Assembly: GCF_004803695.1 (NCBI RefSeq)
Contig: NZ_CP039393.1
Location: forward strand, 1,054,001 to 1,118,000
Length of the DNA stretch: 64,000 bases
From: Muribaculum gordoncarteri
GTDB lineage: Bacteria > Bacteroidota > Bacteroidia > Bacteroidales > Muribaculaceae
Direction of reading: 5' to 3'
A program made the translations under genes and the position numbers. Shown one piece after another: positions 17,573-26,236 of the stretch. Positions within the stretch are counted from its first letter, which is position 1. Every line of letters starts with the position of its first letter. The notes beneath the pieces were generated by a model. That model ran no database searches, was not told the DNA's origin, and saw only the letters and a list, made by a program, of their open reading frames with translations.

Positions 17573-19078
17573 ATGGATAAGAAAAGACTTACCGCTGAAA
17601 ACGGGCGCCCAATCGCCGACAACCAGAATGTTCAAACTGCCGGCCGCCCAGGACCTATGACAATTCAAGATCCGTGGTATCTTGAAAAAATTGCTCATTT
17701 TGACCGTGAGGTAATCCCTGAAAGGCGAATGCACGCCAAAGGGTCAGGAGCTTTCGGCACATTTACGGTAACCAATGACATCACCGAATTTACCCGAGCT
17801 TCAATATTTTCAGAAGTCGGTAAAAAGACTCCATGTTTGGTGAGATTTTCCACCGTAGCAGGGGAGCGTGGTGCAGCCGATGCCGAGCGCGACATACGCG
17901 GTTTTGCAATGAAGTTTTACACCGACCAAGGCAATTGGGATCTTGTGGGCAATAACACTCCTGTGTTTTTCCTGCGTGACCCGTTGAAATTTCCCGACCT
18001 TAACCATGCCATAAAGCGAGATCCCCGTACCGGCATGCGCAATCCCACTGCAAATTGGGATTTCTGGACATTGCTTCCTGAAGCATTGCACCAAATCACC
18101 ATTTCAATGTCGCCTCGAGGCATTCCTGCATCTTTCCGCAATATGCACGGATTTGGAAGTCACACTTACAGCTTCATCAATAAGGACAATAAGCGCACAT
18201 GGGTGAAATTTCATTTTATCACGCTTCAGGGTATAAAGAATCTTACTGATAAGGAAGCCGAGGCCATAATAGCCAAAGACCGCGAATCGCATCAGCGCGA
18301 TTTGTTTGAGGCAATAGAGCGTGGCGATTTTCCTCGCTGGATGCTTCAGGTTCAGTTGATGACCGAGGATGAGGCAAAGAAGTATCACATTAATCCGTTT
18401 GACTTGACAAAGGTGTGGTATCATAAGGATTTCCCGTTACGTGATGTGGGAATTCTTGAACTTAACCGCAATCCCGAGAATTTCTTTGCTGAAATAGAGC
18501 AAGCGGCGTTCAATCCAGCCAATATTGTAGATGGAATAGGATTTTCACCCGATAAGATGCTTCAAGGGCGTCTGTTCTCCTACGGCGATGCGCAACGCTA
18601 TCGACTTGGGGTCAATCACAACCTTATCCCCGTAAATCGTCCGAGATGTCCGTTCCATTCATTCCATCGTGACGGAAAAATGCGCACCGACGACAATTAC
18701 GGAGCCACATTATCCTACGAGCCAAACAGCTTCGGCGAATGGCAGGATACTCCGTCAAGGAAAGAGCCGCCCATGGATTTGCATGGCGAGGTCTATAACT
18801 ATGATGAGCGGGAGTATGACGAGGATTACTATACCCAGCCCGGCAAATTGTGGCGGTTGATGAGTGCCGAGGACAAGCAAGCTACTTGTCGAAACACGGC
18901 TACTCAGATGGAGGGAATACCTCTATTTATAAAGCAGCGTCATGTGCGTGCTTGCCATAATGCCGATCCCGAATATGGCCGAATGCTTTCCGAAGCATTG
19001 GGTATTGACCTTTCGGAGGCTCTTGTGGCCGAGGACCCCGCTCATCCGTCATGGGATAAGCGCAATAAGGTTATGTGA
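17573..19078 (+). CDS. katA: Catalase, monofunctional haem type
   Basis: Breaks hydrogen peroxide into water and oxygen, protecting an anaerobe during oxygen exposure. The 501-residue protein is of the small-subunit clade. Seen: [21 protein letters not shown] with the distal catalytic His, [15 protein letters not shown] with the distal Asn, and [15 protein letters not shown] carrying the proximal haem-ligand Tyr. The N-terminus [19 protein letters not shown] fits Bacteroides KatA. It is monocistronic, followed by a strong hairpin. Only a weak promoter-like TAGATTCG occurs at 17493-17500, with a TTG 18 bases before it. I could not identify an OxyR site by eye. Confidence 0.97.
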   Translation: MDKKRLTAENGRPIADNQNVQTAGRPGPMTIQDPWYLEKIAHFDREVIPERRMHAKGSGAFGTFTVTNDITEFTRASIFSEVGKKTPCLVRFSTVAGERGAADAERDIRGFAMKFYTDQGNWDLVGNNTPVFFLRDPLKFPDLNHAIKRDPRTGMRNPTANWDFWTLLPEALHQITISMSPRGIPASFRNMHGFGSHTYSFINKDNKRTWVKFHFITLQGIKNLTDKEAEAIIAKDRESHQRDLFEAIERGDFPRWMLQVQLMTEDEAKKYHINPFDLTKVWYHKDFPLRDVGILELNRNPENFFAEIEQAAFNPANIVDGIGFSPDKMLQGRLFSYGDAQRYRLGVNHNLIPVNRPRCPFHSFHRDGKMRTDDNYGATLSYEPNSFGEWQDTPSRKEPPMDLHGEVYNYDEREYDEDYYTQPGKLWRLMSAEDKQATCRNTATQMEGIPLFIKQRHVRACHNADPEYGRMLSEALGIDLSEALVAEDPAHPSWDKRNKVM

Positions 19079-19114
19079 TGATTATGGATTGATTATTACA
19101 TGAATTAGCTTTAT

Positions 19115-19153
19115 AAGATGGGCTGTGTCGGAAATCCCGGCACAGCCCATCTT
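19115..19153 (+). terminator. Terminator hairpin after katA
   Basis: A perfect 13-base-pair stem (19115-19127 with 19141-19153) enclosing 13 bases, 37 bases after the katA stop. It carries the GGCTGTG/CACAGCC core that is also seen in the hairpin at 33713-33746. No clear T-run follows, so strength is uncertain. Confidence 0.6.
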
Positions 19154-19337
19154 GCAATTAGTTGCAGATAGATTGAATAGCAATGACGCTTTCAAATACC
19201 GAAATAGAGAGGGCAGAAGATAATGAGAGCGATGATTAATCCTATAAGGTATCGCGCAAACCGACATAATCGTTGAAAGGTGTAAATATAATCCAAATTT
19301 GTGGCTATTTTTAATGCGGAAATAATAATATTTTGAT

Positions 19338-19345
19338 TATCTTTG
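19338..19345 (+). promoter_or_regulatory. -7 box of the AbiE pair
   Basis: TATCTTTG matches the -7 motif exactly and lies 17 bases before the ancestral abiEi ATG at 19363. No -33 TTTG is found at 19-21 bases. The intact box suggests the locus is still transcribed. Confidence 0.4.
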
Positions 19346-19362
19346 CAATAAAAAGAGCGAAG

Positions 19363-20166
19363 ATGAAACTTTCAGAATGGATTAGACACCGAGAGATAAC
19401 AGGCAAACCTTGTTTTTCTTTTTCGGATGTAACAGCAGCTTTTGCAGACATGTCATAGCAGCCGTTACTTAATTCTTTGAGCCGGTATGTTCGGAGCAAG
19501 CGTCTTGCGCTCGTGGCACGAGGATTTTACTGCATTATTCCTCCTCAGTATGCGCTGCAGGGTCTTGTTCCACCGTCATATTATGTAGATCAACTCATGT
19601 CGTATATCGGGAAGCTCTATTATGTAGGGCTCCTTAGTGCGGCGGCTTTTTGGGGCGCAGCTCATCAGCGTCCGCAACAGTTTTCTATTATGACAACTTA
19701 TCCTCGTTATTCACGGTCGAGCGATAGAAATAATATGTTGATATGGTTTTACCGTACAGAAATACCCGAAAAGTTCCTTCTTACTAAAAATACGGAAACC
19801 TCTTGTGTTAAATATTCCAACGCTGAGCTGACGGCTATTGACCTCGTTCAGTTTGAGCAACATATAGGAGGATTGTCGCGAGCTGCTACCGTATTGTCAG
19901 AACTATTGGAAAATATGAATTTCCGAGGAGCACATGATACACTGTTTAATTTTACAACGGTAGCTACTGTCCAAAGGCTCGGCTACATTGTGGATGAAAT
20001 TCTTGAAGAGAGGGGGCAGGCGGACATAATATATAATGAATTGAAATTATATAGCAATCATTTCAGATATTGTTGGCTGAGCACGAAGCACGATAAAAAA
20101 AAATCTGCAATAAGTGAAAAATGGAAATTATATATTAATACAGAAATTGAGCCGGACGAAATATGA
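19363..20166 (+). pseudogene. AbiEi-type antitoxin with an in-frame amber codon
   Basis: In type IV AbiE systems AbiEi is the antitoxin and autorepressor. Reading from ATG 19363 gives 31 codons ending in AAFADMS, then TAG at 19456-19458, then the same frame stays open to the TGA at 20164-20166. The joined product would be about 266 residues: an N-terminal winged-helix part (KLSEWIRHREITGKPCFSFS, then LNSLSRYVRSKRLALVARGF), and the antitoxin domain with CIIPPQYALQGLVPPSYYVD and LLSAAAFWGAAHQRPQQFS. The amber codon stands where family members as I recall them have Glu (DMSEQ). An in-frame TTG at 19477 could restart translation, giving 229 residues without most of the winged helix. AT-rich relative to neighbours, suggesting transfer. 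Confidence 0.75.
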
Positions 20167-20957
20167 TAAACCGCAATGCAATAGATTAATGGAATGAGTT
20201 CTTGCCGTGGCAGGACAAGGCGATGGTCGAGCAAGATTTAATAATATCACGTGCTTTGGTCGATATTTTCAGTGATGAGTTTCTCGCTTCGCAACTCGCG
20301 TTTCGCGGAGGGACGGCACTTCATAAACTTTATCTTTCTCCTCAGCCGAGATATAGCGAGGATATTGATCTTGTGCAAATAAATCCAGGCCCTATAAAAA
20401 CAATTATGTTTCGTCTTGGGGAGGTTCTCGATTGGTTGCCCGATAGAGTGACGAAGCAAAAGCGATACAACAATACTATGCTTTTCAGATTGGAATCAGA
20501 GATTCCTCCGGTAGTGCCTATCCGCTTAAAAATAGAAATCAACTGTTTTGAGCATTTCAACGAATTGGGCCTTGTGAAGATTCCTTTTAGCGTAAGCAAT
20601 TCATGGTATACAGGGGATTGCGAGATTACTACTTATAGACTTAACGAACTTCTCGGCACGAAGTTACGTGCACTATATCAACGACGCAAGGGACGCGACT
20701 TGTTTGATCTTGCAACAGCATTGGCTCATTCGGATGTCAATGCAGAGGAAATTTTGAGATGCTATTACCGATATATGGATTTCAGCGTTTCCCAACCACC
20801 TACCAAAAGACAGTTTGTTATCAATATGGAGGATAAAATGCAGGATCCGGAATTTCTTGGCGACACAACCATGCTTTTGCGACCTGGCATCATCTTCAAT
20901 CCGGCATATGCATATACCCAAGTATTTGACACATTAATTGATAAAATCAAAAAGTAA
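20163..20957 (+). pseudogene. AbiEii-type nucleotidyltransferase toxin with an in-frame ochre codon
   Basis: AbiEii toxins are nucleotidyltransferases (DUF1814 group). The ancestral start is the ATG at 20163, overlapping the abiEi stop as ATGA. It reads eight codons (MINRNAID), meets TAA at 20187-20189, then continues in frame as WNEFLPWQDKAMVEQDLIIS to the stop at 20957. Family N-termini typically read E at the stop position. The catalytic core is intact: FRGGTALHKLY and RYSEDIDLVQ, followed by LKIEIN. Restarts at TTG 20202 or ATG 20223 would give proteins of about 251 or 244 residues that keep the whole core, so activity may survive. The frame is otherwise free of damage. Confidence 0.75.
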
Positions 20958-21143
20958 ATTTCTTACTCAGATAGCTTTTGTTATTCAATCTATCTTTTAA
21001 TGATGCAAAGATGGTAAATTTGTTCATTATATGAAACGTTGTGCGATATTTAGCAGTTTTTAGTTGGTGGATTTAATAAACTTTTAGCAAATAAATTTCC
21101 CATCATATCCTTGAGTAGCTGGCTGTTGGGGGGGATAAAACAA

Positions 21144-21173
21144 AAAGAGCCACCCTTGGATGGGCAGCTCTTT
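21144..21173 (-). terminator. Terminator after tRNA-Glu
   Basis: On the minus strand AAAGAGC (21173-21167) pairs with GCTCTTT (21150-21144), with further GCCC/GGG pairs inside, followed by TTGTTTT. It starts one base past the tRNA 3' end. Confidence 0.7.
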
Positions 21174-21174
21174 G

Positions 21175-21248
21175 TAGCGAATCTGGGAATCGAACCCAGG
21201 TCTCCACCGTGAGAGGGTGGCGTGCTAGGCCACTACACTAAATCGCCG
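21175..21248 (-). tRNA. tRNA-Glu (anticodon CTC)
   Basis: The minus strand folds into a cloverleaf: acceptor GGCGATT, U8/A9, a D arm, anticodon stem CCACC/GGTGG around loop CTCTCAC (anticodon CTC, reads GAG), and T arm CTGGG-TTCGATT-CCCAG. The acceptor stem has a G1-U72 pair and one U-U mismatch at positions 6-67. CCA is not encoded. It is the only tRNA I find in the window and sits about 220 bases downstream of the AbiE pair. Confidence 0.9.
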
Positions 21249-21324
21249 TTAGTATTTGTTTGTCGCTTTCGACACTGCAAAGGTAGTCATATTTTTTTAA
21301 CCGCCAAAATCTTTTTCAAAAAAA

Positions 21325-21356
21325 TTGGGCGGTGCCGCATAAAATGAGTAATTTTG
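21325..21356 (+). promoter_or_regulatory. Promoter of the DUF418 gene
   Basis: TTGG (-33-like) at 21325-21328 is followed after 20 bases by TAATTTTG at 21349-21356. An in-frame TTG inside the -7 box is not the start; the ATG at 21390 is. Confidence 0.45.
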
Positions 21357-21389
21357 AAGAGTAATACCATAACACAGATAAAATTAATT

Positions 21390-22589
21390 ATGCAACCAAC
21401 ATTACAACATCATGCAAGAGTGGATGTAGCCGATGTCCTGAGGGGGCTTGCGGTTATGGGAATAATCTTACTTCACTCGATTGAACACTTCAATTTCTAT
21501 TCATTTCCCGATACGGCGGGGCAGGGCGCATTGCTCGATTTCACCGACCGTGCGATATGGGACGGTCTTTTCTTCCTGCTTGGAGGTAAGGCTTATGCAA
21601 TATTCGCATTGCTTTTCGGCTTCAGTTTCTTTATTCAGGACGATAATCAGCGAATGCGAGGAAATGATTTCCGTCGTAGATTCTGCTGGCGATTGTTGCT
21701 GCTGTTTATCATCGGTAATTTCAATGCGTGTTTCTTTACCGGCGAGATACTTGTAATGTACTCGTTGATAGGCATAGTGCTTGTGCTTACATGTCGCTTG
21801 TCGACAAAGTGGGTTCTTGCCATAGCGGCAGTGTGCATGTTGCAGCCGGTTGCAATATATAATGTGATAAGAGCATCGCTCGACAGTTCCTACATTACTC
21901 CCACCGTTCCGTCGTCGCATCTTTGGGGCGCAGCATTCGCCATGCAGTCGGGTGGAACGTTTCTTGGCACTGTTGCCGTGAATATATGGGAAGGACAGCT
22001 CGCCAGTCTTGCCTGGGCATGGGATCATGGTCGCATCTTCCAGACTGCGTCACTGTTTATGCTCGGAATGGTGATTGGCCGAAACGGACTTTTCCTGAAG
22101 GAACATCTGCCTATGTGGGGAAGGGTACTTGCTATTTCATTGATAGCCTTCTTCCCGCTTCACGGATTGGACCAGATGTTGCCCGATTTTATAGACAATA
22201 AAAACATATTGTCGCCGCTGTTGATTATAATCAGTTCGCTTGCCAACCTGTCGTTCATGCTCGTACTCGTTTCGGGTATATTGTTTGCCTTCTATCGCAC
22301 TAACATGCACGACCTGCTGATGAAGATAACACCCTATGGTAAGATGAGTATGACCAACTACGTTACTCAGAGCATAATAGGTTCAATGATATATTACAAT
22401 TGGGGATTCGGAATGCACGCCCATCTTGGCATCACAGCAAGCTTCCTGTTGGGTATAGTGCTGTTTGTGCTTCAATACATGTTCTGTCGCTGGTGGATAT
22501 CATCACACAGCCACGGACCGATGGAGTACATGTGGAAGCGTGCGACATGGATTGACAAGTCGCTTCGACCGACAGTGAAAACGTTATAA
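21390..22589 (+). CDS. DUF418 family inner-membrane protein
   Basis: A 399-residue polytopic membrane protein with about eight to ten hydrophobic helices. The start region RVDVADVLRGLAVMGIILLH, the GLFFLLGGKAYAIFALLFGFSF segment in two parts, and the C-terminal GKMSMTNYVTQSIIG, then GPMEYMWKRATW, are typical of DUF418 proteins (YeiB-like). The family is uncharacterised; structural kinship to acyltransferase-type membrane proteins has been suggested, but no substrate is known to me. It has its own promoter and overlaps the 3' end of the convergent coaE gene by six bases. Confidence 0.85.
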   Translation: MQPTLQHHARVDVADVLRGLAVMGIILLHSIEHFNFYSFPDTAGQGALLDFTDRAIWDGLFFLLGGKAYAIFALLFGFSFFIQDDNQRMRGNDFRRRFCWRLLLLFIIGNFNACFFTGEILVMYSLIGIVLVLTCRLSTKWVLAIAAVCMLQPVAIYNVIRASLDSSYITPTVPSSHLWGAAFAMQSGGTFLGTVAVNIWEGQLASLAWAWDHGRIFQTASLFMLGMVIGRNGLFLKEHLPMWGRVLAISLIAFFPLHGLDQMLPDFIDNKNILSPLLIIISSLANLSFMLVLVSGILFAFYRTNMHDLLMKITPYGKMSMTNYVTQSIIGSMIYYNWGFGMHAHLGITASFLLGIVLFVLQYMFCRWWISSHSHGPMEYMWKRATWIDKSLRPTVKTL

Positions 22590-23159
22590 CAACGATAATA
22601 TTTGAGGCAGAACCGGCTCGACTCCGTCGTTTACAATAGTCTTTGTGAGCGGATGGAGTTGGGCCGCTGTCGTTGATTGCGATGATATTCGTGCAAGCAC
22701 TTGCTCGCGTGACATTGAGTTGCGTTTCATTACGCGTTGCACGCGCAATTCGGTGGGAGCGGTAACTTCCCACACTTCATCGACCTCGCGGTCGAGTCGG
22801 CTTGCATAAAGGATGGCGGTTTCCACCCACACGGTTTTGTCGGACGATGTATCGCGCCAACGCCGAAGGTCGGCTCTTACCGCCTTGTGGACGATGGAGT
22901 TTAAGCGTGACAAGGCATCGGGATCGTTGAACACGATTTCCGACAACAGTTTGCGGTCGATTGTGCGGTCGCTTCTTACGGCGTCGATTGAAATGAGATT
23001 GATCAGGTCGTCCTTTATCGATTCATCGGTGTCCATCAACGCTTTGGCGCGTGTGTCGCAGTCGTAGACCTTGTGTCCCATTGCCCGCAGGATGTCGGAT
23101 ATTACGCTTTTTCCGCTACCGATGCCGCCGGTTATCGCTATAAGCCTTGTCGAAGACAT
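22584..23159 (-). CDS. coaE: Dephospho-CoA kinase
   Basis: Last step of coenzyme A synthesis: phosphorylates the 3'-OH of dephospho-CoA. The 191-residue protein has the P-loop ITGGIGSGKS (residues 8-17), the VYDCDTRAKALM segment, HKAVRADLRRW, and the WVETAILYAS/VWEVTAPTELRVQRVMKRN lid region. Length is normal. It follows ybbR by 13 bases and closes the nusB-yajC-ybbR-coaE unit. Confidence 0.95.
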   Translation of the reverse strand: MSSTRLIAITGGIGSGKSVISDILRAMGHKVYDCDTRAKALMDTDESIKDDLINLISIDAVRSDRTIDRKLLSEIVFNDPDALSRLNSIVHKAVRADLRRWRDTSSDKTVWVETAILYASRLDREVDEVWEVTAPTELRVQRVMKRNSMSREQVLARISSQSTTAAQLHPLTKTIVNDGVEPVLPQILSLL

Positions 23160-23172
23160 GAGTTGATTGTGA

Positions 23173-24171
23173 TTATTGAGCTCGTTTGGGCTCGATTATG
23201 TACTCTACACTGTCGGGGGTCATGCTCGCATTTCGGTAGAGCTCAGGCATGAGCGACATTGTGACTTTAAGTTTGCCGTTGCGGGCATGTCGTGCCTCGT
23301 TGTAGTCGACATAGGCTTTAAGCACATAGGGCTCGCTGTTGAATTCGCTCATGGGAACGAGATAGGACACCTCGACTTTTGAAGGGAATGTTATCAACGT
23401 GTAGTCGTTGGGTACGTTCTTGCCTATAACCGATACGTATTGCTTTCGGGCAATGAGAGGCTCCACGGGCACGGTGAGTATGATTCGGTCGGGAATTATG
23501 CGTATACCGGGAATCGGTTCTATGCGGGCATCAAACTTAGTGGTATCCTTCAATCCGCTTCGCACAATGGGCACGGTTTCAACCGAATTCAGCGAGTGGG
23601 GGAGATCATCGACCGAATAGAGCCACACCGAATCCACATTGGCGGTCACAGGACCGAATACCGTCCAGCCGAGGGCGGGGCGTACATCGGCGTTTACCTT
23701 CACAGCCACACGCCGGCCGGGACTTGTGGTGTAGTTGATTCTCATCGAGTCGGGAGTTATTGTGACAATCTGGCTGTTGGCGCCGAAATAGTCACGCAGT
23801 CGAGCGTTAAGGTCGGCTGTTCCGAGCAGGAATTTTCCCGATGAGTGGCGATAGTTGTCCCAGTTGATTTTCATTGTCGGCACTTCTCCCCAGCTGTAGC
23901 GCACAAGCGACGAGCCTTTATCGCGTACACTCACTTTCAGCGACGGCGGCACATCGGATATCAATGTCACGCTGTCGGGTACGTTGGTGAGTGTTATAGG
24001 CACTTCAAGATCCTCCTGGACTTCATTGTTGAGAGTCAGGAGCAGCCAGAATATGTAGGAGATAAGGAGAAAAACAAGAAACAACACTATTTCGCGTCCT
24101 CGTGTCGATGTTATTGAGTCGTGGACGCGATTGATAAAGTCAGATAGCTGCTTCTTGAATGTTGTCGACAT
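23173..24171 (-). CDS. YbbR-like (CdaR-type) envelope protein
   Basis: A 332-residue protein with a cytoplasmic N-terminus, one membrane helix (about residues 28-48, EIVLFLVFLLISYIFWLLL) and a periplasmic part with YbbR-like repeats, seen in NEVQEDLEVPITLTNVPD and RKQYVSVIGKNVPNDYTL. In Firmicutes YbbR/CdaR regulates the c-di-AMP cyclase CdaA; no cyclase is in this window, so the role here is open. It lies between yajC and coaE on the same strand. Confidence 0.82.
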   Translation of the reverse strand: MSTTFKKQLSDFINRVHDSITSTRGREIVLFLVFLLISYIFWLLLTLNNEVQEDLEVPITLTNVPDSVTLISDVPPSLKVSVRDKGSSLVRYSWGEVPTMKINWDNYRHSSGKFLLGTADLNARLRDYFGANSQIVTITPDSMRINYTTSPGRRVAVKVNADVRPALGWTVFGPVTANVDSVWLYSVDDLPHSLNSVETVPIVRSGLKDTTKFDARIEPIPGIRIIPDRIILTVPVEPLIARKQYVSVIGKNVPNDYTLITFPSKVEVSYLVPMSEFNSEPYVLKAYVDYNEARHARNGKLKVTMSLMPELYRNASMTPDSVEYIIEPKRAQ

Positions 24172-24264
24172 TACTTCCGGGTTTGATGGTATAATAATGA
24201 AGCCCGTTCATCGCCTATGAAAGGAAATGCACGGGCCCTGTATAGCAATGAAAATTGTTACTCC

Positions 24265-24594
24265 TTACTTTGCGCTGTCATTGGCCGATTCCTGAGCCTG
24301 AGCAGCTGACGGATAAACCGAACCCTTGTCGATTGAAATGCGTACATTGTCGGCGATTTCAAGGGTGATGGTGTTTTCCTTCACGGCTCGAATCTTGCCA
24401 TAGATGCCTCCGGCGGTGATTACACGGTCGCCGACATTCAAGCCTTCGCGGAACTTCCTGATTTCCTTCTGCTTCCTCTGTTGCGGACGAATCATGAAGA
24501 AATAGAATATAGCGATCAGGGCTACAATCATGATCAAGTTCATCATTCCGGCGCTTCCACCTGCTTCCTGTAGGGGTATGAGATTGTTAAGCAT
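24265..24594 (-). CDS. yajC: Preprotein translocase accessory subunit YajC
   Basis: Small membrane subunit associated with SecDF. The 109-residue protein has one membrane helix (about 18-38, MNLIMIVALIAIFYFFMIRP), the hallmark RPQQRKQKE segment just after it, and the soluble YajC domain GDRVITAGGIYGKIRAVKE. Length is normal. It lies 65 bases after nusB and 93 bases before ybbR. Confidence 0.95.
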   Translation of the reverse strand: MLNNLIPLQEAGGSAGMMNLIMIVALIAIFYFFMIRPQQRKQKEIRKFREGLNVGDRVITAGGIYGKIRAVKENTITLEIADNVRISIDKGSVYPSAAQAQESANDSAK

Positions 24595-24639
24595 GTCTTA
24601 TTTTATTAAATGTTTTTTGTTTTGTTAATTTTTCAAATG

Positions 24640-24647
24640 CAAATATA
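24640..24647 (-). promoter_or_regulatory. -7 box before yajC
   Basis: The minus strand reads TATATTTG, matching TAnnTTTG, 45 bases before the yajC ATG. A -33 box is not evident. It may give extra transcription of yajC-ybbR-coaE. Confidence 0.3.
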
Positions 24648-24659
24648 GTGAAAGTAATT

Positions 24660-26093
24660 TTATTCTTTCACTATTATGCCGTCCTTTTTTAAATTATTAA
24701 TAATTGCATAGAGAAGTCCTGTGATAAACTGACCGCTCTTGGGTGTGGAGTAGTAATTGGCGATTTCGGTGTACTCGTTTATGGTGACGAGTGTAGGAAT
24801 CGACTCGAAGTTTATCAGTTCGGCTATGGCGGTTTCAAGGATTACGATATCCATGAATGCGAGGCGGTCGGGGTCCCACTTGCTCTCCACGAGGCAGGCG
24901 TCGATCATTTCTCGATATTCAGCCTGGTTGCGTATTGCATCCTCAAAGAGTTTAGGCCCGAAGCGTTCATCCTCGATGTCCTTGAACTTGGGAAGAAGCG
25001 ATATGGGCTTGTCTTCGCTATGGGCGAATTGCTTGATGGTCTTGAGCACGAATGAGCCCATTATAGTAAGGTCATCGTTCCAGTAGACCGATTGCGACTC
25101 AAGCGACTCGGCGAGGTCGTCGCTCTCCACAATGATGTTTTTGAAAAGAGAGTACCATAACTCGCAGTCGTTGGCAAAGTCGGTTGAGGGAGCGGCCATG
25201 TATTCTTTATAGATGTCGCTCTCAAGAATCTTGTCGAGAATGCGGCGCAGTGTCACATCCTCGTCCTGCCATGAAATGGGTGTCTTGTCGAGATACTCCT
25301 TCATGTCGTCATTTTCGCGCAGTGCCTGAATGAACTGATTCTCGACAAATCGCATATTAGGATTCAGGTCGTCGTGCGACGGCAGGTATTTATGTTTTGC
25401 TTCATCAAGGTTCAGTGCGCGCAGGTCGGTAAGGTCGATCATCAACTGCAGCAGGCTGTGATATAGCTCGTAGGCTTTGTCGAGCGATGTGGCAAGACCT
25501 CTTCGGGCTTCTACAAGCGAGCTGCGCACGGTCGAAAAGTCGTTGAGCGTTTCGTCGAGCATCTGGAGAGCCTGCTCGTAACCCACATGGGTAAATCCGG
25601 GGTCGGAGTTTATGAGCTCTTTAATGGCGTTGTCACGCAGCAGGATGGTGGTGAATATGGTTTCCCAAAGCTGTACCTCGTCCTGGATTTCAGGCTTGGT
25701 CTTCATGCGCGAATAGTCCTTGAATGCGCTCGATTCCTTGATGGCGGCCGACAGGCGCTGATGGTGGGAGAGAAGAGCCTCGGAAAATGAGCGGTGATGC
25801 AGCGCAATATCTTTCATGTCGTCATTGGCGGCAAGCGCTGCGGCAATGTGGGTCCAGTCGTTTTTGCCGATTTTGTTGGCAGGCTCGATTCGCGGGCGGC
25901 CTTCGTAGTTGGATATGCGATAGCCCGACTGGTCAAGCAGCAACAGGAGCAAGTCACAATAAAGCGAGTAGGCAAACCGCTTGTCACGTGAATGGGATTC
26001 CGGTTCGGGAAGTATCTTAAAATCACTGCGGGTCAACAGATAGGAGTAAAGCATCTGAACGACCTTCATTCTAATCAAGATTCTGTTTATCAT
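24660..26093 (-). CDS. nusB: NusB-type transcription antitermination factor, enlarged by a tandem repeat
   Basis: The C-terminal part (about residues 335-477) is the NusB fold that joins NusE in antitermination: AFMDIVILETAIAEL, LVTINEYTEIANYYSTPKSG and FITGLLYAIINN. The protein has 477 residues, versus about 140 in E. coli and about 310 in Bacteroides as I recall. The excess is an internal duplication: residues about 35-160 and 203-330 match in order (DKRFAYSLYCDLLLL with DKAYELYHSLLQL; NDDMKDI with NDDMKEY; ESSAFKDY with ESDIYKEY; LWETIFTTI with LWYSLFKNI), offset about 170. The second copy is the usual Bacteroides N-terminal extension. It heads the unit ending at coaE. Confidence 0.9.
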   Translation of the reverse strand: MINRILIRMKVVQMLYSYLLTRSDFKILPEPESHSRDKRFAYSLYCDLLLLLLDQSGYRISNYEGRPRIEPANKIGKNDWTHIAAALAANDDMKDIALHHRSFSEALLSHHQRLSAAIKESSAFKDYSRMKTKPEIQDEVQLWETIFTTILLRDNAIKELINSDPGFTHVGYEQALQMLDETLNDFSTVRSSLVEARRGLATSLDKAYELYHSLLQLMIDLTDLRALNLDEAKHKYLPSHDDLNPNMRFVENQFIQALRENDDMKEYLDKTPISWQDEDVTLRRILDKILESDIYKEYMAAPSTDFANDCELWYSLFKNIIVESDDLAESLESQSVYWNDDLTIMGSFVLKTIKQFAHSEDKPISLLPKFKDIEDERFGPKLFEDAIRNQAEYREMIDACLVESKWDPDRLAFMDIVILETAIAELINFESIPTLVTINEYTEIANYYSTPKSGQFITGLLYAIINNLKKDGIIVKE

Positions 26094-26127
26094 AACTCAA
26101 AGCTCTTGTAATGTTGTTTTGTGGCTG

Positions 26128-26135
26128 CAAAATTA
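26128..26135 (-). promoter_or_regulatory. -7 box for nusB
   Basis: The minus strand reads TAATTTTG, a match to TAnnTTTG, 34 bases before the nusB ATG. No clear -33 TTG at the right spacing. Confidence 0.4.
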
Positions 26136-26183
26136 GTAAAAAATGTTGGGATATGGTGAAAACGGCTGATAAAATGATGAAAA

Positions 26184-26215
26184 ATAGCGTCGGCAAAGTT
26201 AATTGCCGACGCTAT
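26184..26215 (-). terminator. Terminator of the sppA-lpxK-PNP-thiL operon
   Basis: A perfect 13-base-pair stem (26184-26196 with 26203-26215, loop of six) is followed on the minus strand by TTTTTC. It sits 21 bases beyond the thiL stop. Confidence 0.85.
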
Positions 26216-26236
26216 GTCAAGTATCTTTTTCTACGG

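Noticed and set aside
21144-21248. tRNA-Glu beside the AbiE pair as an attachment site or a suppressor tRNA for its stop codons
   Set aside because: No repeated tRNA 3' end is seen around the AbiE genes, no integrase is present, and the anticodon is CTC, which reads GAG and not TAG or TAA.
24202-24236. GCCCGT/ACGGGC inverted repeat between yajC and ybbR
   Set aside because: Only six pairs around a 23-base loop with no T-run; too weak to call a terminator.
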